Shown in pieces: positions 1-8,081 of a DNA stretch of 64,000 bases. A program made the position numbers and the translations under genes. Within the stretch, counting starts at the first letter, position 1. Each line of letters opens with the position of its first letter. The DNA is taken from the NCBI GenBank assembly GCA_002082585.1, contig CP020563.1, positions 1,110,001 to 1,174,000 of the forward strand, written 5' to 3'. The DNA comes from Kitasatospora albolonga (GTDB taxonomy: Bacteria; Actinomycetota; Actinomycetes; Streptomycetales; Streptomycetaceae). The notes below the pieces were generated by a model, which saw nothing but the letters and a program-made list of their open reading frames with translations, was not told where the DNA came from and made no database searches.

Positions 1-193
1 CCTTCTCGTCCTCCTCCACCTCACCGAGGACGGCGACGACAGGGACCAGGAGCCGGGCGTCGCGGAGCGCCGCGAGGACCGGGCCGACGGCGCTCCGGTC
101 CCGCGACCAGGCGTCGAGCGCGCTGGTCAGGGCGGGGGAGGCCGAGCCGTCGTCGTCGGAGAAACCGGAGTCCGGGATGTTCTTGAGGGCCAC
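1..193 (-). CDS. SseB family protein, N-terminal part
   Basis: The minus-strand reading from a GTG at 193 begins VALKNIPDSGFSDDDG and runs open to the window edge, so only about 64 residues are seen. The opening (ALKNIPD..F.DDDG..) and the following segment with VLAALRDARLLVPVVAVLGE match the N-terminus of the SseB (enhanced serine sensitivity) family, a cytoplasmic protein of unclear biochemical role that is common in Streptomyces. The rest of the gene lies beyond position 1. No promoter could be assigned between it and the TetR gene that ends at 243. The family call is good; the function is not known. Confidence 0.75.
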   Translation of the reverse strand, partial: MALKNIPDSGFSDDDGSASPALTSALDAWSRDRSAVGPVLAALRDARLLVPVVAVLGEVEEDEK

Positions 194-242
194 GGGACGA
201 GCGTAGTGCCTGGGGGCCGGTGCCCCGGCCGCAGGGCGGGGC

Positions 243-860
243 TCAGGCGCGACGCCCCGGCGCGGCCCCTCGCCCGGCCGCGGCGAGAAGGGCGCGCGCC
301 TCTTCGCGGGCGCGTGCGAAGGGATCGGGGAAGACGTTCAGACCGTGGGCGACCAGCGCGCCCTCGTGGAGCAGCATGAGCGTCCGGGCCAGGCGGTCGG
401 CGCCGTCGGGCGCGGCCTCCTCGGCGAGCCGGGTGAACAGGGCCAGCATCCACTGCTTCTGTCCGGTGATGATCGCGTGGGCCGGGTGGGCCGGGTCGCT
501 GATCTCGGCGTGGGCGTTGACCATGCTGCACCCCTTGGGGCCGTTCTCCGACGACCACGCCCGCGAGGCGTCGAAGACGGCCAGGACGCGCTCCGCCGGA
601 CCCGGCCCGGCGGCGTCGAGGCGCTCGGCGAGAAAGGCCCGCCAGCGCTCGTCGCGGTGGGCGAGGTACTCCACGACGATCTGCTCCTTGGAGCCGAACC
701 GGTCGTAGAGGGTCTTCTTGGTGACCCCGGCCTCGGCGGCGATCAGATCCACCCCGACCGCGTGGATGCCGCGCTCGTAGAACAGCCTCTCGGCCGCCGC
801 CAGAGCGCGTCGCGCGGCAGGCGTCATCGTGATCCGTCGCGTCTTCTCCGTACTGCCCAT
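243..860 (-). CDS. TetR family transcriptional regulator
   Basis: The 205-residue protein starts at the ATG at 860 (MGSTEKTRRITMTPAARR). The N-terminal third is a TetR-type helix-turn-helix: A..LFYERGIHAVGVDLIAAEAGVTKKTLYDRFGSKEQIVVEYL. The rest is a helical ligand and dimer domain of the kind found in YxaF/AcrR-like regulators of exporters. It is divergent from an EamA-type exporter starting 66 bases away, and two copies of one palindrome fill the gap. The simplest reading is a repressor of itself and the exporter, relieved by the exporter's substrate. An in-frame ATG at 827 would remove only the basic leader, so the longer start is preferred. The ligand is unknown. Confidence 0.85.
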   Translation of the reverse strand: MGSTEKTRRITMTPAARRALAAAERLFYERGIHAVGVDLIAAEAGVTKKTLYDRFGSKEQIVVEYLAHRDERWRAFLAERLDAAGPGPAERVLAVFDASRAWSSENGPKGCSMVNAHAEISDPAHPAHAIITGQKQWMLALFTRLAEEAAPDGADRLARTLMLLHEGALVAHGLNVFPDPFARAREEARALLAAAGRGAAPGRRA

Positions 861-868
861 GAAGGCGA

Positions 869-886
869 GTATACCGATCTGTATAG
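869..886. promoter_or_regulatory. Operator 1 (probable TetR-family site)
   Basis: GTATAC-CGATCT-GTATAG: two 6-base half sites around a 6-base spacer, in the divergent gap between the TetR gene and the exporter. The same spacer and left half recur 28 bases downstream. The site sits just upstream of the regulator start, where a repressor would block transcription. Confidence 0.6.
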
Positions 887-896
887 TCGAGAGCGG

Positions 897-914
897 GTAT
901 ACCGATCTGTTTAC
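897..914. promoter_or_regulatory. Operator 2 (probable TetR-family site)
   Basis: GTATAC-CGATCT-GTTTAC: second copy of the palindrome at 869-886, with an identical spacer and one changed base in the right half. It lies immediately before the Shine-Dalgarno GGAGG (916-920) of the exporter gene, so binding here should overlap the exporter's transcription start. Confidence 0.6.
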
Positions 915-926
915 CGGAGGTGCGGC

Positions 927-1925
927 GTGAACGTCCTTCTCTCGGCCGCCTTCGTGCTGTGCTGGAGCTCCGGGTTCATCGGGGCCAAGCTCGGTGCGGG
1001 CAGCGCGTCCGCCGTCACGGTCCTGATGTGGCGGTTCCTGCCGCTGACCGTGGTCCTGATCGCCGTCGCGGTGACCGTCACACGGGCGTCCTGGCGGGGC
1101 CTTTCGGCCCGGGACGTGGGGCGGCAGGCCGTGATCGGCGCGCTGTCGCAGAGCGGCTATCTGCTCACCGTCTACTACGCGATCCAGCTCGGCGTCTCCA
1201 CCGGCACCACGGCTCTGATCGACGGGGTCCAGCCCCTGGTGGCCGGGGCGCTCGCCGGGCCCCTGCTCCATCAGTTCGTCTCGCGGAGGCAGTGGCTGGG
1301 CCTGGGCCTGGGGGCGGCCGGTGTGGCCGTGGTGACCCTGGCCGACGCCTCGGCCGGCCCCGGGGTCGCCCGGTGGGCCTACGCGGTGCCGTTCGTCGGG
1401 ATGCTGGCGCTGGTGGCGGCCACGTTCCTCGAGGGCCGCTCCCCTGCGCGGGTCGCGCCCTCGGTGTCGCTGACCGTCCACTGCGCCACCAGCACCGTCG
1501 TCTTCACGGCGCTCGCCGTGGGTACGGGAGCCGCGCGGCCGCCCGCCGAGGCGTCGTTCTGGGTCGCGATCGGCTGGCTGGTCGCGCTGTCCACCTTCGG
1601 CGGGTACGGGCTGTACTGGCTGATCCTGAGGCGCTCCGGAGTCACCGCGGTCAATACGCTCATGTTTCTCATGGCCCCGGTCACGGCGGTGTGGGGAGCG
1701 CTGATGTTCGATGAACCGTTCGGCCCCCGGACCGCGCTCGGCCTGGCCCTGGGCCTGGCCGCCGTCGTCATCGTGCGGCGCGGTGACCGGTCGTCCGGCG
1801 GCGGGCGCGACCGGCCGTGCGGTCCGGTCAGCGTCGGCCGGGGGCGTTCCGGCCCCGCCACAGGACGACGGCCGCCGCCAGCAGGGCCGCGCCGAGGCCG
1901 CCCGCCAGCGGGGCGGCCCAGTTGA
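927..1925 (+). CDS. EamA/DMT family transporter
   Basis: This is a 332-residue membrane protein with about ten hydrophobic segments. It begins MNVLLSAAFVLCWSSGFIGAK, whose W(S)SGFxGAK motif is typical of drug/metabolite transporters of the EamA family. It probably exports a small metabolite or drug. The GTG at 927 is chosen because GGAGG at 916-920 lies six bases upstream. The last about 45 residues are an Arg/Gly/Pro-rich tail and their codons overlap the 3' end of the convergent subtilase gene (1828-1925). This tail may be an accident of a missing stop rather than a domain. It is likely repressed by the divergent TetR protein through the two operators in the gap. Confidence 0.85.
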   Translation: MNVLLSAAFVLCWSSGFIGAKLGAGSASAVTVLMWRFLPLTVVLIAVAVTVTRASWRGLSARDVGRQAVIGALSQSGYLLTVYYAIQLGVSTGTTALIDGVQPLVAGALAGPLLHQFVSRRQWLGLGLGAAGVAVVTLADASAGPGVARWAYAVPFVGMLALVAATFLEGRSPARVAPSVSLTVHCATSTVVFTALAVGTGAARPPAEASFWVAIGWLVALSTFGGYGLYWLILRRSGVTAVNTLMFLMAPVTAVWGALMFDEPFGPRTALGLALGLAAVVIVRRGDRSSGGGRDRPCGPVSVGRGRSGPATGRRPPPAGPRRGRPPAGRPS

Positions 1926-3012
1926 CCGCATCGTCCTCGGCGGGCGGCGGGGTGGGGCCCGGGCCGAAGTACTTCTTGCGGTGGCCCGCCGTGGCCGCCT
2001 GGGCGCTCAGCTCGCCGGGGCGCAGCCGGGAGCCCGCCTCGATGGCCTCCGCCGGGTCGACGATGCCGTACCCCCGGGCGTCGTCGCGGCCCTCGGCGGG
2101 GGCGTCGCGGGCGGTGTCCGCGAGGAGCTTCTTGATCTGTGCGGGGTCGAGGCCGGGGTGGGCCGCGCGGACCAGGGCGACGGCTCCGGAGACGAAGGCG
2201 GCGGCGGCCGAGGTGCCCCACTCGATGTAGTAGTGGCCGTCCGGGTTGGCGACCACGATGTCGACGCCGGGGGCGCTGACGGTGGCGTACCAGCGGCGGG
2301 TGGAGAAGGAGGCGTGGGTGCCGTACTCGTCGACGGCGGCGACGGCGATCACACCGGGGTAGGCGGCCGGGTAGGAGATCCGGTCCCCCTTCTCGCCGCC
2401 GTTGCCCGCCGACGCGACCACGGAGACGCCCTTGGACAGGGCGTACTGGATGGCGGAGTCCTCGCCCGGGTCCGGGTGGGCGGACTCGCTGTCGTCGCCC
2501 AGCGAGAGATTGATGACGTCGGCGCCGTTGTCGGCGGCCCAGCGGATGCCCTTGGCCAGCGCGGTGCCCCGGGTCTTGCGGGCCTCGGCGCGGGCGGGGT
2601 CCTTGGACTCCAGGATCACCCGCACGGGAAGGATCTTGACCTCGGGCGCGATGCCGAGGATGCCGTCGGTGCGCCCCGGGCCGTTGCCGCGTCCCGCGAT
2701 GATCCCGGCCATCGCGGTGCCGTGCAGGGCCCAGGAGGGGTCGCCCTTCGTGGCGCCGAAGCCGACGAGGTCCTTGCCGGGGAGCACCTGGCCCGCGAGG
2801 TCGGGGTGGGAGCCGTCGACCCCGGTGTCCAGGACGGCGACGGTGATGCCCGCGCCCTTCGTGGTCTGCCAGGCCCGGTCGGTGTGCAGCGCGGCCAGGG
2901 CCCACTGCTGGTCGCGGATGGCGTCCGCGTGGGCGGGGGCGGCGGGGGTGAGCGCGAGGACGGCGGCGGCGCAGACCGCGGCGAGCGCGCGGTGGGGTCG
3001 TCGTCGGGTCAT
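1828..3012 (-). CDS. Mycosin-like S8 subtilisin protease
   Basis: This 394-residue secreted, membrane-anchored serine protease has a signal peptide at about 1-29 (ending AHADA). The catalytic triad is visible as D62 (VAVLDTGVDGSHPDL), H97 (ALHGTAMAG) and S268 (WGTSAAAAFVSGA), with the oxyanion Asn in SAGNGG near 204. A proline-rich linker and a C-terminal transmembrane segment at about 366-385 follow. This layout is that of mycosins (MycP), the proteases linked to type VII secretion, and of their Streptomyces relatives. Its ATG overlaps the stop of the upstream membrane-protein gene by ATGA (3009-3012), so the two are translationally coupled. No EccA-E or WXG100 gene is in the window, so a role in type VII secretion is only inference. 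Confidence 0.85.
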   Translation of the reverse strand: MTRRRPHRALAAVCAAAVLALTPAAPAHADAIRDQQWALAALHTDRAWQTTKGAGITVAVLDTGVDGSHPDLAGQVLPGKDLVGFGATKGDPSWALHGTAMAGIIAGRGNGPGRTDGILGIAPEVKILPVRVILESKDPARAEARKTRGTALAKGIRWAADNGADVINLSLGDDSESAHPDPGEDSAIQYALSKGVSVVASAGNGGEKGDRISYPAAYPGVIAVAAVDEYGTHASFSTRRWYATVSAPGVDIVVANPDGHYYIEWGTSAAAAFVSGAVALVRAAHPGLDPAQIKKLLADTARDAPAEGRDDARGYGIVDPAEAIEAGSRLRPGELSAQAATAGHRKKYFGPGPTPPPAEDDAVNWAAPLAGGLGAALLAAAVVLWRGRNAPGRR

Positions 3013-3857
3013 TCCGGTGGCTCCGTGAGATCGGTGACGGTCCTGCGCAGCCCCTGCTCCACCCCGTCCGCGACACCCTTCGCCTCGTGGCCGAGCCCGG
3101 CCTGGGCGACATCGGTGGTGGCGCCCGCCTCCGTCGCCGCTTCGGCGGGCTGCGGTTCGGCGACCCTCCGCGCGTCGGCGAAGCCGGAGACGGCGAAGAC
3201 GACGACCGGGAGCTCGGTGAGCGGCCGGACGGTCCAGCTGGCCCGCTGCCGGTCGCCGAACCCGGCGGCGAGGGTGCCCTCGGGGGCGTACGGACGCGGC
3301 ATCAGGTCCTTGCGCGCGGCGAGCCCCTGCTCGGTGAACCGGGCGCTCAGGGCCTGCATCCCGGGGGCGTCGGCCTCGGTGACGACCATGCCGACGGTGG
3401 TGACGCCGGAGCGGGTCGAGTCGGTGTAGGTGGCGCGGACCATCCGCTCGCAGCCGACGGACCGCAGGGTGGTGCGCAGCAGCGGGTCGAGCCCCTTGGA
3501 GCAGTCGCTGTCGGCGTCGACGGCCAGCCGGGTCCAGGTCCGGTTCGTCCCGCCGGGACCGGCCCCGGGCCCCTTGAGCGTGCGCGGGAAGAGGGTGTCG
3601 ACGGGGACGCTGTGCCAGACGGTACGGGCGGTGGTGTACGGGGTCCGGGTGGGCTCGGCGGAGGAATCCCCGGTCAGCCAGGCCCCGGTGACCGCACCAC
3701 CGATCAGCCCGAGCCCGAGGACGACACAGGCCGCGGCCACGGGCCCCCGCCACCGCTGCCGGGGCGGAACGGGCCGGAGCCGGGTGGTGGTCTCCACGGG
3801 CGTCTCGGGATAGCCGTAACGCGCCGGCCCCCGGTAAGCCCCCGGCGCCGACGGCAC
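3009..3857 (-). CDS. Type VII secretion-associated-like membrane protein, C-terminal portion
   Basis: The open frame gives at least 282 residues from a GTG at 3857. It contains one transmembrane segment (RGPVAAACVVLGLGLIGGAVTGAWL) preceded by a basic patch, then an outside domain of about 200 residues. The domain has two cysteines (DSDCSKGL, RSVGCERM) that could form a disulfide. I do not recognise a catalytic family. The same frame stays open upstream past 3923 as Pro/Gly-rich sequence, and the proline-rich reading frame starting at 4705 joins it if one C is added at 3916-3922. The real protein is therefore probably one 560-residue product with a long Pro/Ala-rich cytoplasmic N-terminus. It is coupled by ATGA to the mycosin-like protease and is likely its partner. 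Confidence 0.6.
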   Translation of the reverse strand: MPSAPGAYRGPARYGYPETPVETTTRLRPVPPRQRWRGPVAAACVVLGLGLIGGAVTGAWLTGDSSAEPTRTPYTTARTVWHSVPVDTLFPRTLKGPGAGPGGTNRTWTRLAVDADSDCSKGLDPLLRTTLRSVGCERMVRATYTDSTRSGVTTVGMVVTEADAPGMQALSARFTEQGLAARKDLMPRPYAPEGTLAAGFGDRQRASWTVRPLTELPVVVFAVSGFADARRVAEPQPAEAATEAGATTDVAQAGLGHEAKGVADGVEQGLRRTVTDLTEPPE

Positions 3858-4705
3858 GGCTCCCGGCGCGGGACCCAGGCCGACGGCCCCCCACGGCCCT
3901 GCCCCGGGTGAAAGCGGGGGGGCGGCCCGGGATGTGTGGGGTACGGGTCGGCGGGACGGGACCCGGACGCGCCGGGGGGCGTGGGGGCGGCGGCTCCGGC
4001 GGGTGCCGGCGGCGGCGTCATCGAGGTGGCAGCCGCCGCAGGCTTGGGTGCCGTGTCCGGTTGTACGGGTGGGACGCGGGGTGCCTGCGGGGGCGGCGGG
4101 GACACCGGGGCGGGAGAGGTGCGCGGGGGCGGCGGGGACGCTGAGGCGGAAGGCCCGGGCGGGGGCACAGGGGCGGAAGAGACACCCGGGGGCTGCGGGG
4201 CGCGTGCGCTACCAGGCGCCCGCGCAGGCGACGGAATCGCCTGCGCAACGGGGGCACGCGTAGGCGCAGGAACTCCCGGCACAGAGGAGACCCGCGAAGG
4301 CGCGGGAGTCGCCGGAGCCGAAGATGCCTGCGGGGGCACAGGGGCGGAAGGCGCCCCCGGGGGCTGCGGGGCGGAGGAAACGCCCGGGACTTGCGGGGCG
4401 CCTGCACCACCAGGCGCCCGCGCGGGCGCGGGAACCGCCGGTGTCCCGGAGGACCGCGGAGGCACGGAGCCCGCCGGAGCCGCAGGGGCCGGTGAAGGCG
4501 CGGGAGGCCCCGGAACCTGAGGAGTCCGCGAGGGCGCCGGGACCGAAGGCGTCTGCGACACAGGCGTCGGCGGCACAGGCGTAGGCGTCGGCGACACGGC
4601 CGTCTGCGGCGGTGGCACAGGCGTCTGCGGCGGTGCGGAGGGGGTCTGCCTGGGTGGGGTCGTCGGGCGCGGGGGTACAGGAGCGCGTTGCGCTTCGGTA
4701 CTCAT
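3704..4705 (-). CDS. Proline-rich N-terminal half of the same (frameshifted) membrane protein
   Basis: From the ATG at 4705 (MSTEAQRAPVPPRP) about 260 residues are almost only Pro, Ala, Ser, Val, Gly and Thr, with repeats such as APQPPGVSSAPVPP. The reading then reaches SRPADPYPTHPGPPP at about 3922. Past the seven-C run on the coding strand (3922-3916) this frame turns into Arg-rich sequence with no hydrophobic segment, while the other frame continues sensibly into the transmembrane domain. Everything this frame encodes below about 3916 is therefore likely out of frame. The low-complexity region may serve as a flexible cytoplasmic arm. A sequencing error, a real null mutation or slippage are all possible. 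Confidence 0.5.
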   Translation of the reverse strand: MSTEAQRAPVPPRPTTPPRQTPSAPPQTPVPPPQTAVSPTPTPVPPTPVSQTPSVPAPSRTPQVPGPPAPSPAPAAPAGSVPPRSSGTPAVPAPARAPGGAGAPQVPGVSSAPQPPGAPSAPVPPQASSAPATPAPSRVSSVPGVPAPTRAPVAQAIPSPARAPGSARAPQPPGVSSAPVPPPGPSASASPPPPRTSPAPVSPPPPQAPRVPPVQPDTAPKPAAAATSMTPPPAPAGAAAPTPPGASGSRPADPYPTHPGPPPRFHPGQGRGGPSAWVPRREPCRRRRGLTGGRRVTAIPRRPWRPPPGSGPFRPGSGGGGPWPRPVSSSGSG

Positions 4706-4889
4706 CCGGCCCCCTGGTTCACGTACCCGTACCGACCACGGATCACCGCCACCGCCAGGCGCGTTGGTGCTCGCGTGCCCGTCACTCTACGGGCTGCGGG
4801 CGCACGGCGGGGAACGGGACGTCCGGCCTCGGCGGATCTGCCCCGAACGTCCCCTACCCAGGGGTAGCGCTCTCTGGCAAGCTGCGCCC

Positions 4890-6092
4890 ATGACTGCCCG
4901 CGCCGCTGACCGGACCCGCTACAACCGGGCCACCGCCCATCTCGACGCCCCGATCGCCATCGTCGATCTGGAGGCGTTCGACGACAACGCCGACGATCTG
5001 GTGGCCCGGGCGGGCGGGAAGCCCGTCCGGGTGGCGAGCAAGTCCGTGCGGTGCCGGGCCCTGTTGGAGCGGGTGCTCGCGCGGCCCGGGTTCGCCGGGA
5101 TCATGTCGTACACGCTGGCGGAGTCGTTGTGGCTGGCGCGCGCCGGGTTCGAGGACGTGCTGCTGGCGTATCCGTCCGCCGACCGGAGCGCCTTCGCCGA
5201 GCTGGCGGCCGATCCGAAGCTGGCCGCCGCCGTGACGGTGATGGTGGACGACCACTCCCAGCTGGAGCTGATCGACGCCTCCCGGGCCGGTGGGCAGGAG
5301 GAGATCCGGGTCTGCCTGGAGCTGGACACCTCGCTGCGGCTGCTGGGCGGCCGGATCAGGATCGGGGCGCTCCGTTCGCCCCTGCGCTCCCCCGCCCAAC
5401 TCGCCGAGCTGGCCCGCTCGGTGGCCCGCAGGCCGGGGTTCCGGCTGGTGGGGCTGATGGCGTACGAGGGGCATGTCGCCGGGGTCGGTGACGCGGTCGC
5501 CGGACGGCCGCTGCGGTCCCGGGCGATCCGGCTGATGCAGGCCACCGCCCGCAAGGAGCTGGCCGTCCGGCGCGCCGAGGTGGTGCGGGCCGTGCGGGCG
5601 GTCGCGCCCGACCTGGAGTTCGTCAACGGCGGCGGCACCGGCAGTGTGCAGCACACGGCGGCCGAGGCCGCGGTGACGGAGATCGCGGCCGGTTCGGGGC
5701 TGTACGTGCCGCGCCTCTTCGACAACTACACCTCGTTCACCGCCCGCCCGGCGGCCCTGTTCGCGCAGCCCGTGGTGCGGCGGCCCGGCGTGGGCGTGGT
5801 GACGGTGCTCGGTGGCGGGTACCCGGCCTCGGGGGCCGCCGGGGCGGACCGATCCCCGGTTCCGTACCTCCCCGAAGGGCTGCGCTACGACCCGCAGGAG
5901 GGCGCGGGCGAGGTCCAGACGCCGCTGCTGGGCTCCCCCGCCGACGATCTGCTGATCGGTGACAAGGTCTGGTTCCGGCACGCCAAGGCCGGTGAGCTGT
6001 GCGAGCGGTTCGACGCGCTGCGGCTGATCGAGGGCGACCGGGTCACGGCGACCGTTCCGACGTACCGGGGTGAGGGGAAGACCTTCCTCTGA
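4890..6092 (+). CDS. Amino acid deaminase/aldolase (D-threonine aldolase-like, PLP fold III)
   Basis: This 400-residue cytoplasmic enzyme has the alanine racemase N-terminal barrel. The likely pyridoxal-phosphate lysine is K51 (GKPVRVASKSVRC), and ELDTSLRLLGGRIRIG and FVNGGGTGS are barrel motifs of the D-threonine aldolase/D-serine dehydratase group. The C-terminal small domain contains GDKVWFRHAKAGEL, where the histidine is a candidate metal ligand as in D-threonine aldolases. The start is the ATG at 4890. Upstream reading in the same frame is Arg-rich and unlikely to be translated. The 184 bases before it, shared with the divergent proline-rich gene, must hold both promoters. Substrate specificity cannot be read from sequence. 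Confidence 0.8.
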   Translation: MTARAADRTRYNRATAHLDAPIAIVDLEAFDDNADDLVARAGGKPVRVASKSVRCRALLERVLARPGFAGIMSYTLAESLWLARAGFEDVLLAYPSADRSAFAELAADPKLAAAVTVMVDDHSQLELIDASRAGGQEEIRVCLELDTSLRLLGGRIRIGALRSPLRSPAQLAELARSVARRPGFRLVGLMAYEGHVAGVGDAVAGRPLRSRAIRLMQATARKELAVRRAEVVRAVRAVAPDLEFVNGGGTGSVQHTAAEAAVTEIAAGSGLYVPRLFDNYTSFTARPAALFAQPVVRRPGVGVVTVLGGGYPASGAAGADRSPVPYLPEGLRYDPQEGAGEVQTPLLGSPADDLLIGDKVWFRHAKAGELCERFDALRLIEGDRVTATVPTYRGEGKTFL

Positions 6093-6093
6093 G

Positions 6094-6120
6094 CCCTGCC
6101 CCCCGGGGCGGGGTTCAGGG
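6094..6120. terminator. Hairpin between convergent genes
   Basis: CCCTG (6094-6098) pairs with CAGGG (6116-6120), and an inner CCCC/GGGG stem lies between them. It is imperfect, but it sits exactly where the aldolase gene and the minus-strand DUF2510 gene end face to face, 22 bases apart. Confidence 0.4.
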
Positions 6121-7086
6121 GCCGATCGACGCGCCCACCCCGCCGCTCGTCGCGCTGTCCCCGATCGGCCGGATGGACCGGGTGATCGTGTCCATCAGGG
6201 AGACCGGCAGCTCCGCGCGGCCCGCGTCGAAGGCGAACCGGACGATCACCGGGGTGCCGCTGCCCACCGTCGACGGGAAGGCCAGCGACTGCACGGTCCC
6301 GCCGGGGCCCTTCCCGGTGACGACCTGCCAGCGCACCAGGTGTCCGGTGCGCCCGGCGACGGTCACCGGCTTCGAGGCGAGCACCTTGTGGGACGTGATG
6401 CCGCCGTGGGTGCTGCGGCCGAGGTCGTCCTCCCCGTACGCCTTGTCGGCGGCGGTGGTGATGTCGGCCTCGGCGATGGCCTCGGGGTCGCTCTCCCCGG
6501 CCCGGGCGGTGCGGGTGGAGACGGTGCCCCGGTAGCAGAAGGACGCGTCGGTGCCGGGGCAGTCGTAGGAGACCGCCGTACGCATGGTGGGCACGGCGTC
6601 GGACGCCCTTGTCGACTTCTCCCAGCCGTCCGGCACCGCCAGTGTGATCCCGTTGAGCTGGTCGACAAGCACGGCGGGGTCCTCGTCCGGGTCGCCCGTG
6701 GACGGGGAGGGCGAGGGGGTCGCGGAGGCCGTGGCGGGTGCGGTGGGGGCGGGGGTGTCCGTCGCGGCGCCCGGCCCCGGGGCCGCTCCCGTACCGCTGT
6801 CGTCGGGGCCCAGCAGGAACACCGCGGTGACGGCCGTGGCGAGGACCAGCGCGCCCGAGAGCGCGATCGCCAGGACCCCCGTGCGGCCGCCGCCCCGGGG
6901 AGGTACGGGTGCGGTCGGAGGTCCGAACGTCTGGGGGGCGTACGGCTGTTGCGCGGGCGCGTGCGGTACGTGGTGGGCGGCGGCGGACGCGCGGGTGTGC
7001 GCGGTCCACGCCGTGCCGTCCCACCAGCGCTCGGTGCCGGGTGCCCCCGCGTCCGGATACCAGCCGGGCGGCGTCGCGAAGCTCAT
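6115..7086 (-). CDS. DUF2510 domain membrane-anchored protein
   Basis: This protein of about 323 residues starts with the DUF2510 motif: PPGWYPDAGAPGTERWWDGTAWTAHT. After a Pro-rich linker comes one transmembrane segment (TGVLAIALSGALVLATAVTAVFLLG). A Thr/Pro/Ala-rich stalk follows, then an extracytoplasmic domain of about 170 residues with two Cys (YDCPG, SFCYRG). The architecture is common in actinobacterial envelope proteins that display a domain outside; the function is unknown. A GTG two codons upstream (7092) is an alternative start. It ends against the convergent aldolase gene with a 22-base gap. Confidence 0.75.
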   Translation of the reverse strand: MSFATPPGWYPDAGAPGTERWWDGTAWTAHTRASAAAHHVPHAPAQQPYAPQTFGPPTAPVPPRGGGRTGVLAIALSGALVLATAVTAVFLLGPDDSGTGAAPGPGAATDTPAPTAPATASATPSPSPSTGDPDEDPAVLVDQLNGITLAVPDGWEKSTRASDAVPTMRTAVSYDCPGTDASFCYRGTVSTRTARAGESDPEAIAEADITTAADKAYGEDDLGRSTHGGITSHKVLASKPVTVAGRTGHLVRWQVVTGKGPGGTVQSLAFPSTVGSGTPVIVRFAFDAGRAELPVSLMDTITRSIRPIGDSATSGGVGASIGP

Positions 7087-7123
7087 GGACACACCCTAGG
7101 CGGCCACCGGGCGTTCGAAGCGG

Positions 7124-8071
7124 TTACGGAGCACCCGGCACCCCGTCCCGCCCGGTGCGGGAGAGCAGGTCGCGGGCCGGGCCCGTGGGGCGGTGGCCCG
7201 CAGGCCAGACGGCCCGCAGCTGGCGGCGCAGCCGTACGCCCGCGACCGGGATCTTGACCAGGCGGCGGGCGGACAGCTCCTCGCCCAGGGCCAGTTCGCT
7301 CAGGACGCAGGGTCCGGCGCCGCTCTCCGCCGCGCCCTTCACGGCGGTCGTGGAGGAGAGCTCCAGCAGCGGCTGGGCGAGCCCGCCGTGGACGGCCAGG
7401 GCCGCGTCCAGGACCTGGCGGGTGCCGGAGCCGTGTTCGCGCAGGATCAGCGGGGTGGCAGCAAGTTCACCGGGCAGCAGCGGGGTGCGGCGGCGGGCCC
7501 ACGGGTGGCCGGGGGCGACCACGACGACGAGGCGGTCGTGGGCGATGACGGTGCCGTCCAGGCCCTCCGGTATCGACAGGCCCTCGACGAACCCCAGGTC
7601 GGCCTCGCCGGTGACCAGCCGCCGGGCGACGTCCGCCGAGTTGCCGACGAGGAGCGAGACGGCCGTGTCCGGGCGCTCGGCGCGCAGGGCGATCAGCCAG
7701 CCCGGCAGCAGGTACTCGGCGATCGTCATGCTGGCCGCGACCCGCAGCCGGGAGTCCCGGCGGTCGCGGAGCGCCTGCGCCCCCGCGTCGAACGATTCGG
7801 CGGCTTCCACGATCCGGCGCGCCCAGTCGGTGACGAGCGCGCCCGCGTCGGTGAGCCGGGAGCCGCGCGGGGAGCGGTCGAGCAGGGCGACGCCGAGCTG
7901 CCGTTCCATGGAGCGGATGCGGCTGGAGGCGGCGGGCTGGGTGATGCCGACGTCCCTGGCGGCCCGGCCGAGGCTGCCGTGGCGGGCGACGGCGAGCAGC
8001 AGCTCCAGCGCTCCGAGGTCGGGGACCCGGTGGGAGAGGGGGGCGCGGGGGGCGTGGTCGTCGCTGGGCAT
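7124..8071 (-). CDS. LysR family transcriptional regulator
   Basis: The 315-residue protein has an N-terminal winged helix-turn-helix (LLLAVARHGSLGRAARDVGITQPAASSRIRSMERQLGVALLDR). A periplasmic-binding-like effector domain follows from about residue 100 (LRVAASMTIAEYLLPGWL...). It is divergent from a TDT-family transporter gene, with 70 bases between, a standard LysR regulator-target arrangement. A perfect palindrome at 8082-8093 in the gap is a candidate binding site. By neighbourhood it should control transport of an anion or organic acid. The effector cannot be told. Confidence 0.85.
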   Translation of the reverse strand: MPSDDHAPRAPLSHRVPDLGALELLLAVARHGSLGRAARDVGITQPAASSRIRSMERQLGVALLDRSPRGSRLTDAGALVTDWARRIVEAAESFDAGAQALRDRRDSRLRVAASMTIAEYLLPGWLIALRAERPDTAVSLLVGNSADVARRLVTGEADLGFVEGLSIPEGLDGTVIAHDRLVVVVAPGHPWARRRTPLLPGELAATPLILREHGSGTRQVLDAALAVHGGLAQPLLELSSTTAVKGAAESGAGPCVLSELALGEELSARRLVKIPVAGVRLRRQLRAVWPAGHRPTGPARDLLSRTGRDGVPGAP

Positions 8072-8081
8072 AAAGCCAGCT

